A DNA stretch of 16,957 nucleotides, from assembly GCA_934636065.1 (NCBI GenBank), contig CAKTZW010000008.1:1-16957 (forward strand), given 5' to 3'. Both the position numbers and the translations under genes were made by a program. Below the pieces are notes generated by a model, which was given only the letters and a program-made list of their open reading frames with translations, did not search any database and had not been told where the DNA came from. Origin of the DNA: an uncultured Labedella sp. Lineage in GTDB: Bacteria; Actinomycetota; Actinomycetes; Actinomycetales; Microbacteriaceae. This document shows positions 9,152 to 15,047 of this stretch, piece after piece; the stretch's first letter is position 1, and each line of letters starts with the position of its first letter.

Positions 9152-9171
9152 GCCGCGGTCCCGACCGCGGC
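9152..9171. repeat. Perfect 9-bp inverted repeat just after the GlxA-type regulator gene
   Basis: GCCGCGGTC-CC-GACCGCGGC is perfectly symmetrical and starts five bases past the regulator stop. CCGCGGTCCCG also occurs as a direct repeat at 9135-9145 and 9153-9163, an 18-bp offset. It could be a GC hairpin ending the regulator transcript, with no T-tract, or a binding site in front of nhaA. Confidence 0.5.
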
Positions 9172-9176
9172 GACCG

Positions 9177-10130
9177 TCACCGAGCTGACGCGTGCCCCGT
9201 GAAGGTCGCGCGGTACTCCGACGGTGTCACCCCGACGGCCTCCCGGAAGTGCGAACGGAACGAGCTCGGACTCGAGAAGCCGACGCTGCGCGCGATCTGG
9301 TCGACTCCCCGATCCGTCGTCTCGAGGAGCTCCTGCGCGTGCCGGACCCGCACCCCCATCACCCACTCCATCGGGCTCTGCCCGGTCTCGGACGTGAAGC
9401 GGCGCGTCAACGTCCGGACGCTCAGGTGCGCAGCGGCGGCGAGGTCGGCGAGGCTCAACGGTCGATGCGCGTTCGCCTCGATCCAGATCAACACGTCCTC
9501 GAGAGAGGCCGTCGTGGCCGTCGCGGGGTTCCGGACGATGAACTGGGCCTGTCCGCCCGCGCGGTGAAGCGGAGCGACGGTCAGTCGTGAGACGTCGGCG
9601 GCGACGGCGGCTCCCAGGTCGGTGCGGACGAGGTGGAGGCAGAGGTCGATCCCGGCGGCGGCGCCGGCCGAGGTGGCGATGCCCCCGTTGTCGACGTAGA
9701 GCGCGTCGGGATCCACCGTGACGGACGGGTACCGGCTCGCGAGCAGGGCCGACGCGCGCCAGTGGGTCGTCGCGGTCATCCCGTCGAGCAGCCCGGCCTC
9801 CGCCAGCACGAACGCGCCGACGCAGATGGAGGCGATGCGACTGCCCGCATCGCGCGCGCGGCGGAGCGCGTCGACGACATCGTCGGGGACAGGTCGGTCC
9901 GCCCGGTTGCGCCCGGGGACGACGATGGAGTCCGCCCGGGAGAGTGCGTCGAGGCCCTCGTCGGTCGAGATCCGGATGGGGCCGGCGTCGACGGTGGGCT
10001 CCGATCCGCAGACGACGACGCGGTACGCCGGCCGGCCGTCGGGCAGCCGTGCGTGACCGAAGATCTCGATCGGCGTGGCCAGATCGAACGCGATCACATC
10101 GGGAAGAGCGAGGACGGCGACGGTGTGCAC
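9177..10130 (-). CDS. GlxA-type transcriptional regulator (DJ-1/PfpI domain + AraC HTH), 317 aa
   Basis: Residues 1 to about 190 form a DJ-1/PfpI (class I glutamine amidotransferase-like) domain. The nucleophile-elbow position is SICVGAF, with C103, followed by the typical ATTHW segment at about 120-124. Residues about 215-310 are a double helix-turn-helix of the AraC/XylS type (LADLAAAAHLSVRTLTRRF near 227-245; second HTH near 276-297 with GFSSPSSFRSHFR). Such proteins are DNA-binding regulators whose N-terminal domain is thought to sense a small molecule. Here the elbow Cys is retained. The start is GTG at 10130. A TAGGGT box (plus 10137-10142) ends six bases before it and no Shine-Dalgarno is visible, so the message may be leaderless. 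It is divergent from a gene for a free DJ-1/PfpI protein, its probable target. Confidence 0.9.
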   Translation of the reverse strand: MHTVAVLALPDVIAFDLATPIEIFGHARLPDGRPAYRVVVCGSEPTVDAGPIRISTDEGLDALSRADSIVVPGRNRADRPVPDDVVDALRRARDAGSRIASICVGAFVLAEAGLLDGMTATTHWRASALLASRYPSVTVDPDALYVDNGGIATSAGAAAGIDLCLHLVRTDLGAAVAADVSRLTVAPLHRAGGQAQFIVRNPATATTASLEDVLIWIEANAHRPLSLADLAAAAHLSVRTLTRRFTSETGQSPMEWVMGVRVRHAQELLETTDRGVDQIARSVGFSSPSSFRSHFREAVGVTPSEYRATFTGHASAR

Positions 10131-10136
10131 GGTCGA

Positions 10137-10142
10137 ACCCTA
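10137..10142 (-). promoter_or_regulatory. Possible -10 box of a leaderless promoter for the GlxA-type regulator
   Basis: TAGGGT on the minus strand fits TANNNT and ends six bases before the GTG at 10130. No Shine-Dalgarno is present and no convincing -35 is visible. Confidence 0.35.
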
Positions 10143-10172
10143 CGCCAGTCGGCGGGGAGGGCGGCCCACGTG

Positions 10173-10221
10173 GCGTGAGTGGCCAGATCCAGTCGGTCCT
10201 TGGCCATCAGGTCACTCGCGC
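10173..10221. promoter_or_regulatory. Putative operator region between the GlxA-type regulator and the DJ-1 gene
   Basis: TGGCCA occurs at 10180-10185 and again at 10201-10206, exactly 21 bp apart, which is two helical turns. Flanking it, GCGTGAGTGGCC (10173-10184) and GGTCACTCGCGC (10210-10221) are inverted copies agreeing at 10 of 12 positions. AraC-type regulators often bind paired half-sites at 21-bp spacing, so this is a candidate site for the divergent regulator. Nothing else is seen in the 159-bp gap apart from the -10-like box and the DJ-1 ribosome site. Confidence 0.4.
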
Positions 10222-10289
10222 CTGCCACGGTTGGACGCGAGGCTGGGACCGCGGCACGCCACCCGACTCGCCGCGGAAAGAGGATCGTC

Positions 10290-10952
10290 ATGCCCCTGGT
10301 CGCCCAGATCGTGCTCTTCGAGGGCTTCGATCCCCTCGATGTCATCGCCCCGTTCGAGGTCTTCGTCGCGGGCGCCGACGTCATGCCGGGTGCTCTCGAC
10401 GTCGAGCTCGTGTCCGCGTCGGGGCCCGGTCCCGTCGTATCGGGGAGCCGTGGTCTGACCCTCACGGCGACCTCGACGCTCGACCCGGATCGCCCGGGCT
10501 TCGTCGTCGTGCCGGGCGCCGTCGGGCCGACCGTCGGCGACCCGGACGACGGCGTCGAGACCATCCCGGTGCTCCTCGCCCGTTTCGCCGGGGACCCGGC
10601 CATGGCCCTCATCGAGCGCGCCATGGCGAACCCGGACGTCACGGTCGTCGCCGTCTGCGGCGGGTCGCTCGCCCTCGCGATGGCCGGCCTCTTGGAGGGG
10701 CGCCACGCGGCCACGCACCACCTCGGCATGGACGTGCTCGACGCCACCGGGGTCCTGACCCGGGACGCCCGCGTGGTCGACGACGGCGACCTCATCTCCG
10801 GCGGCGGTGTCACGTCGGGACTCGACGTCGCGCTCCATGTCCTCGACCGCGAGTTCGGCTCGGAGATCGCCCGCTCGGTGGAGGCCATGTTCGCGTTCGA
10901 GCGTCGCGGCATCGTCTGGCGCGCGGGCGGCCGGACGCCGGTGCCCTATTGA
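10290..10952 (+). CDS. DJ-1/PfpI family protein (isonitrile-hydratase-like), 220 aa
   Basis: This is a stand-alone DJ-1/PfpI domain. Asp17 lies in DPLDVIAPFEVF, the nucleophile elbow is AVCGGS with C123, and the ATHH segment at 141-144 follows, as in isonitrile hydratase and GlxA N-terminal domains. Family members hydrate isonitriles, handle glyoxal-type electrophiles or act as stress proteins. The residue after the Cys is Gly rather than the Thr of characterised isonitrile hydratase, so the reaction is not assigned. The ATG at 10290 has a strong AAAGAGGA site five bases upstream; the longer frame to 10179 lacks one. The gene is divergent from the GlxA-type regulator and is followed after 55 bp by a small co-directional gene, a likely operon. 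There is no signal peptide, so it should be cytoplasmic. Confidence 0.87.
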   Translation: MPLVAQIVLFEGFDPLDVIAPFEVFVAGADVMPGALDVELVSASGPGPVVSGSRGLTLTATSTLDPDRPGFVVVPGAVGPTVGDPDDGVETIPVLLARFAGDPAMALIERAMANPDVTVVAVCGGSLALAMAGLLEGRHAATHHLGMDVLDATGVLTRDARVVDDGDLISGGGVTSGLDVALHVLDREFGSEIARSVEAMFAFERRGIVWRAGGRTPVPY

Positions 10953-11007
10953 TCACCGCCCCATCACCCACCGAACACACGACCGACGATCGAAGGAACG
11001 ACGCACG

Positions 11008-11322
11008 ATGAGCACCATCCCCGGCACCTGGGACCTGTCGATGAAGACGCCGATCGGCACGATCGCCGCGCGCTACACCTTCGCGGAGACGGCCGACGGT
11101 CTGACCGGCTCCGCGACGAGCGGGGCGGAGAGCGTGCCCCTCGAGTCGGTCGTCGCGGCACCGGAGGAGTCCGGTGAGCGCGTCACGTGGAAGCAGAGCA
11201 TCACGAAGCCCCTGCGCCTCAACCTCGATTTCGAGGTGGTGGTGACGGGCGACGAGCTCGCGGGTCACTCGCGCGCCGGGAGACTCCCCGCCACTCGCGT
11301 CAGCGGGCACCGCGTCGGCTGA
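11008..11322 (+). CDS. Small conserved-looking protein of unknown function, 104 aa
   Basis: The ATG at 11008 has an AAGGAA site nine bases upstream and the frame ends at TGA 11320-11322. The sequence alternates short hydrophobic and polar strands (GTWDLSMKTPIGT, LRLNLDFEVVVTGDELAG), which suggests an all-beta, barrel-like fold. It has no Cys, membrane segment or signal peptide. I recall similar small proteins or domains ending in AGRLP...V.G in other actinobacteria, annotated as hypothetical, but cannot name a family. It follows the DJ-1/PfpI gene in the same direction after 55 bp with no visible terminator between, so it is probably co-transcribed and may bind the same ligand or modulate the enzyme. 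That role is inference only. Confidence 0.7.
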   Translation: MSTIPGTWDLSMKTPIGTIAARYTFAETADGLTGSATSGAESVPLESVVAAPEESGERVTWKQSITKPLRLNLDFEVVVTGDELAGHSRAGRLPATRVSGHRVG

Positions 11323-11343
11323 CCGGGCCGCGCTCGCGCCGGG

Positions 11344-11362
11344 GCGGGGCCCGGCGCCCCGC
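11344..11362 (+). terminator. GC-rich hairpin after the DJ-1/small-protein unit
   Basis: GCGGGGC-CCGGC-GCCCCGC is a perfect 7-bp stem with a 5-nt loop, 21 bases after the 104-aa gene. Neighbouring GGGG and CCCC runs allow alternative registers. There is no T-tract. It probably ends or protects the 3' end of the transcript. Confidence 0.5.
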
Positions 11363-11374
11363 GCCCCGCGCCCC
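11354..11374. repeat. Three tandem copies of GCGCCCC
   Basis: The 7-base unit GCGCCCC is repeated exactly three times without interruption and then begins a fourth time (GC). It overlaps the 3' arm of the GC-rich hairpin and so could change the stem register if copy number varied. Confidence 0.7.
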
Positions 11375-11430
11375 GCTGCGACGCCGTCGGCGTCAGTCGG
11401 CCGCCACCGAGTAGGCGACGTCCCGGTGCG

Positions 11431-11832
11431 CGGTCGATCGGCGACGTGAGCGCACTGACGGGACTCACGACGCACACGCTGCGCTTCTAGGAGTAGGAGG
11501 GTCTCCTGCTCTCCTCGGTCCGCCGCGACAGCGCCGGACGACGCGTCTTCACCGCGCTCGAGGTCGAGTGGCTCCGCGTCTGCACGAAGCTGAGCTCATC
11601 CGGGATGCCCCTCCCCGACATCCGGGCCTACGCCCGACTCGTCGTGGAGGGCCCCGGGAACGAGCTCGAGCGACTCGAGCTGCTCCGCACCCACGAGCGC
11701 CGGGTGCGGGATCAGATCGCGGAGCTGCAGGACGCCCAGACCGTGATCACGGGCAAGATCGACGCCTATCTCCGTCACCTCGAGGCGGGGACGGCCGACG
11801 CCCTGTGGGTCACCGGGCCGGAGTGGGACTGA
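11431..11832 (+). pseudogene. MerR-family regulator, disrupted by two nonsense codons and lacking a start
   Basis: Read in one frame, the stretch gives SIGDVSALTGLTTHTLRF, then stop, E, stop, then EGLLLSSVRRDSAGRRVF and on through VEWLRVCTKL and MPLPDIRAYARLV to a natural TGA at 11830-11832. This is a complete MerR-type protein of about 133 codons: winged helix-turn-helix, then dimerisation coiled coil (ELERLELLRTHERRVRDQIAEL). The stops are TAG at 11488-11490 and TAG at 11494-11496, exactly where the family has a Tyr-Glu-x-Glu-Gly motif. No in-frame ATG lies upstream, and the only GTG nearby (11446) would remove part of the HTH. The only intact frame, ATG 11605 to 11832, would make a 75-aa C-terminal fragment with no ribosome site. 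The frame is undamaged elsewhere, which points to recent loss. Single-base changes (TAC to TAG, CAG to TAG) would explain both stops. Confidence 0.82.
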
Positions 11833-11853
11833 CGTTCCGTCGGGCGCGCCGGA

Positions 11854-13098
11854 TCAGCGCGCGCCGTGTGCGGCGGGTTCGGCCTCCCGCACGCGCGCGC
11901 ACAGCTCCCGGTACCGGTCGAAGGCGACGGTCCGGCGCCGCGCGAGCACCCGATCGGGTCCCCGCTCGAGATCCACGAGACCCATGTGGATGAACCACTC
12001 GTCCGGGGTCTTGAGGTCGTGGCGGTAGAGCCAGTCGACGAGGGTGAAGAACGGGAACCAGGTGTACCCGACGACGGGCAGCCCCTCCGCTCGAAGCGCC
12101 TCGATCTCGGCGATCGACTCCCCCAGCCACTCGACCCGCGACTCGACGCTCCCTCCGCGGGAGGTCTCGGTGACGGCGACCGGGATCCCGTACCGCTCGA
12201 CGTGCAGGGTCAGGAGCTCGCGCAGACCGTGGGTGCCCGCCTCCACGGGCACCGTCTTACCGTCGTCGTAGCGCACCGTCGTGAAGCCCGGGTAGTAGTT
12301 CACGCCGATCACGTCGGGCACGACGGCGTTCTCCCGGAACCACGCGAGGTCGGCGTCCGTCACGCCGTGTCCGGTCAGGTAGCCGTACAGCGGGTGGACG
12401 TCGTCGACGCGCCCCATCGTGAGATCGAGCGACAGGAAGCGGCGCTCATCGAGGATCGCGCGTGACAGCGGGAGTCCCTCCCCTTCCCAGCGGAAGCCCG
12501 CGTCGACGGAGACGATGCGGGCGGACGGGTTGACCGTGAGAATCTCCTGCTGCGTCCGCACCATGCCGCGCGTGAGCGCCATCATGATCTTCACCCAGCC
12601 GTCTTGGCCCGAGAGGTAGGGAGGCCAGATGCCCCGCTCCCCGCAGTACTCCGCGTTGATCGCCGGCTCGTTGAGCGGCGTGAAGTCGTCCCAAGTGCCC
12701 GCGTAGCGTTCGGCGACGGCGCGTGCGTACGCGGCCACGCGCTCCGGGTAGCTCGCGTTGAGGAACTGGTTCTCGAGCCACAGCGGGGTCCCGTAGTGCA
12801 TCAGGTCCACGACGACACGCAGCCCGATCGATCGCGAGTGCTCCGCGACCTGGTCGATCCAGCGCCAGTCGAACTCGCCCGGCCGCGGTTCGACGAGGTA
12901 CCAGGGGATTCCCCACCGCAGATACTCGGCGCCCGCCTCGGCCGCGAGGTCGAGATCCTCCCGCCAGTGCTCGTAGTGCTGGGTGAGGGCGTACTCGTCG
13001 ATCCCCCGTCCGCCGACCCGTTCCTGCGGCACGAAGGTGTCTTCGATGCCGACACCGAGGTGCAAGCGGCCGTCGGTCATCCAATTCTGCGTGGACAC
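11854..13098 (-). CDS. GH1-like beta-glycosidase (clan GH-A), cytoplasmic, 414 aa
   Basis: The chain reads as a (beta/alpha)8 glycosidase of the GH1 type. The candidate acid/base is E144 in FTPLNEP, NYYP is at 267-270, and the candidate nucleophile is E311 in AVTETSRGG, where classical GH1 enzymes have TENG. An N-terminal LRWGIPWYLVEPRPGEFDW block (60-78) matches the GH1 strand-2 region. At 414 aa it is shorter than the usual 440-480. There is no signal peptide, so it acts in the cytoplasm on an imported sugar. The GTG at 13098 has AAGGA four bases upstream; ATG at 13080 is a weaker alternative. It is the last gene of the ABC uptake operon, 26 bp after the second permease, so a beta-linked oligosaccharide is the likely substrate. 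The exact sugar is not predictable. Confidence 0.8.
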   Translation of the reverse strand: MSTQNWMTDGRLHLGVGIEDTFVPQERVGGRGIDEYALTQHYEHWREDLDLAAEAGAEYLRWGIPWYLVEPRPGEFDWRWIDQVAEHSRSIGLRVVVDLMHYGTPLWLENQFLNASYPERVAAYARAVAERYAGTWDDFTPLNEPAINAEYCGERGIWPPYLSGQDGWVKIMMALTRGMVRTQQEILTVNPSARIVSVDAGFRWEGEGLPLSRAILDERRFLSLDLTMGRVDDVHPLYGYLTGHGVTDADLAWFRENAVVPDVIGVNYYPGFTTVRYDDGKTVPVEAGTHGLRELLTLHVERYGIPVAVTETSRGGSVESRVEWLGESIAEIEALRAEGLPVVGYTWFPFFTLVDWLYRHDLKTPDEWFIHMGLVDLERGPDRVLARRRTVAFDRYRELCARVREAEPAAHGAR

Positions 13099-13124
13099 GG
13101 CGTCCTTTCGATCGGTCCCGGTGC

Positions 13125-14021
13125 TCACTTGAGCCCGGTGGTGGCGATCCCCGCGACGAAGCTGCGCTGGATCAGGAGGAAGAAGACGATGACGGGCAGG
13201 AGCGCGAGGAGCGAGCCGGCCATGAGCAGCCCGTACTCCACGACGTGCTGGCCCATGAAGAGCGCGAGGCCCGCCGGCAGCGTCGCCGACGCGACGTCGG
13301 CCGACATGATGAGGGGCCAGAGCAGGTCGTTCCAGTTGTACTGGAAGTGGAAGAGACCGAGCGTGAGCAGGGCGGGCCGCGCAAGCGGCATGATCACGCC
13401 CCAGTAGATGCGCCACTCGCTCGCCCCGTCGACGCGCGCCGCCTCCTCGAGGTCCTTCGGCAGCGAGAGGAAGAACTGCCGGAGGAAGAAGATGCCGAAG
13501 GCGTTCGTCATGCGCGGGATGATCATGCCGGGGAGCGTGTTGGTGAGCCCCATGCTGTTCAGGAGGTCGTAGAGCGGGATGAGGGTCACCTGGAACGGCA
13601 GCATGAGCAGCAGGAGGATGATCACGAGGACGATGCCGCGCCCCCGGAAGTCGATCCGCGCGAGCGCATACGCCGCCATGGAGTCGAACAGCAGCGAGAA
13701 AAGGGTGACGGAGCCCGCGAAGACGATCGTGTTCACGTAGAGCCGGGCGAACGGGATGCGGTCCCACACCTGCACGAAGTGGTCGAGCGTCAGCTCGCGC
13801 GGCCACAGCGTTGGCGGATAGCTCACGATGTCCGACTCCGGCTTGAAGGCCGTGAAGGCCATCCAGATGATCGGGAGCAGGACACCGAGGGCGATCACGA
13901 CGCCCGCGACGGCCGTCACCCACGTCCAGATGCTCTGCGTGCGCAGATAGGAGGGACCGCGGCGGCGCGACGGCCGGTCCGGAGCGATCCGCACGCGGGT
14001 GTTCTCGAGTGTCGTGGCCAT
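13125..14021 (-). CDS. Carbohydrate ABC transporter permease, MalG type (CUT1), 298 aa
   Basis: This is an integral membrane protein with about six hydrophobic helices (the first at about 33-57). Its cytoplasmic EAA loop, at 191-216, contains EEAARVDGASEWRIYW and MPLARP and docks on the ATPase. The SYPPTLWP segment after the first helix is typical of MalG-type subunits. The ATG at 14021 shares its A with the TGA of the preceding permease (TGATG), and a GGTGAGG site lies just upstream, so translation of the two is coupled. It forms the translocation channel with the preceding permease. No ABC ATPase gene is present in the operon. Confidence 0.93.
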   Translation of the reverse strand: MATTLENTRVRIAPDRPSRRRGPSYLRTQSIWTWVTAVAGVVIALGVLLPIIWMAFTAFKPESDIVSYPPTLWPRELTLDHFVQVWDRIPFARLYVNTIVFAGSVTLFSLLFDSMAAYALARIDFRGRGIVLVIILLLLMLPFQVTLIPLYDLLNSMGLTNTLPGMIIPRMTNAFGIFFLRQFFLSLPKDLEEAARVDGASEWRIYWGVIMPLARPALLTLGLFHFQYNWNDLLWPLIMSADVASATLPAGLALFMGQHVVEYGLLMAGSLLALLPVIVFFLLIQRSFVAGIATTGLK

Positions 14022-14971
14022 CAGAACCTCACCTGTCGACGCTGGAAGAAGCCGTACTGGATCATGGAGAGCAGGAAGACGAACAGGAGCAGGACCCACG
14101 AGATCGCGGCGCCATACCCGAAGCGGAGCTCCTGGAAGCCCTCGCGATAGATGAGCATCACGAGGGTCTCGGTCGTGAAGAACGGTCCGCCGTGGGTCAT
14201 GACATAGATCTGGTCGAACGCCTGGAGCGTCGCGATGAGCGCCATGACCGACACGAGCATGGTCTGGTTCGACAGCAGCGGCAGGGTGACGTGGCGGAAC
14301 CGCTGCCACGCGTCGGCTCCGTCGAGGCGCGCGGCCTCCCGCAGCTCCTGCGGGATCGACTGGAGTCCGGCGAGGTAGATGACCATGTAGAAGCCGACGT
14401 TCTTCCACACGCCCACGAACATCACGGCGGGCATCGCCCACGTCGGGTCGCTCAGGATCCCCTGCGACGAGACCACGCCGATCTGCGACAGCCAGTAGGT
14501 GAGCAGCCCGATGTTCGGGTCCATGAGGAACGCCCACGCGATGGCGATGATGCCGAGCGAGACGATGAACGGGAGGAAGATCGCCGTCCGGACGAAGGCC
14601 CGGCCGACGAACTGCCGGTCGAGGAAGATCGCGAGCGCGAGCGCGAGCACCACGGTGATCGGCGTCACGACGACGGCGTAGAGCACGGTGTTCCAGAATG
14701 CGTTCCAGAACGCATCGTCCTGGAACAGCTCGACGTAGTTGTCGAGGCCCACCCACTCGGCCGCGCGGATGAGGTTGTAGTCCGTCATCGACAGGTACGC
14801 CGCCTGGATCATGGGGTAGACCATGAAGACGGCGAGCACGATGAGCGCCGGCGCGAGGAACAACCACGCCGTCACGGCGCGGCGGGTCGACGGCCGGACG
14901 CGGCGGCTCCCCGGCGGCTTCGGTCTCTCGCGGGTACCGGCGCTCGCGGGCGCCTCATCGAGAATGGTCAT
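14021..14971 (-). CDS. Carbohydrate ABC transporter permease, MalF type (CUT1), 316 aa
   Basis: A basic, proline-rich cytoplasmic N terminus (about 1-32) leads into a first helix (TAWLFLAPALIVLAVFMVYP). At least five further hydrophobic segments follow. The EAA loop is at 211-231 (REAARLDGADAWQRF, then TLPLL). The motif AFDQIYVMTHGGP at 251-263 is characteristic of MalF/UgpA-type permeases. The ATG at 14971 has a very strong GAAGGAGAAGGA ribosome site. It follows the binding-protein gene after 76 bp and shares one base with the next permease gene. It is the partner half of the sugar channel, in the cytoplasmic membrane. Confidence 0.93.
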   Translation of the reverse strand: MTILDEAPASAGTRERPKPPGSRRVRPSTRRAVTAWLFLAPALIVLAVFMVYPMIQAAYLSMTDYNLIRAAEWVGLDNYVELFQDDAFWNAFWNTVLYAVVVTPITVVLALALAIFLDRQFVGRAFVRTAIFLPFIVSLGIIAIAWAFLMDPNIGLLTYWLSQIGVVSSQGILSDPTWAMPAVMFVGVWKNVGFYMVIYLAGLQSIPQELREAARLDGADAWQRFRHVTLPLLSNQTMLVSVMALIATLQAFDQIYVMTHGGPFFTTETLVMLIYREGFQELRFGYGAAISWVLLLFVFLLSMIQYGFFQRRQVRF

Positions 14972-15026
14972 GCATCCTTCTCCTTCGTGACGGGAAGCGG
15001 AGGCGCGTCGCCGTGCCCCCGCTCCC

Positions 15027-15040
15027 CGCCGTCGACGGCG
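15027..15040 (-). other. Hairpin between the binding-protein gene and the first permease gene
   Basis: CGCCGTCGACGGCG is a perfect 14-bp palindrome, giving a 5-bp stem with a TCGA loop, seven bases after the binding-protein stop. In malE-malF-like operons such hairpins stabilise the upstream message so that binding protein exceeds permease. There is no T-tract, so read-through is expected. The function is inferred from position. Confidence 0.4.
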
Positions 15041-15047
15041 ACCGTCG

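Noticed and set aside
9012..9176. A known sodium- or pH-responsive RNA upstream of nhaA
   Set aside because: Inverted repeats are present, but I could not match them to any described motif and will not claim one.
11605..11832. A 75-aa gene starting at ATG 11605
   Set aside because: It is the C-terminal coiled coil of the MerR pseudogene, with no ribosome site before the ATG.
11854..13923. A 689-codon frame extending the glycosidase upstream
   Set aside because: The upstream half is an out-of-frame reading of the permease; the GTG at 13098 has a proper ribosome site.
13125..14867. A 580-codon frame suggesting a fused permease protein
   Set aside because: The first half is the wrong frame of the MalF-type gene; true MalG-type sequence begins at the ATG 14021, and the two genes meet at TGATG.
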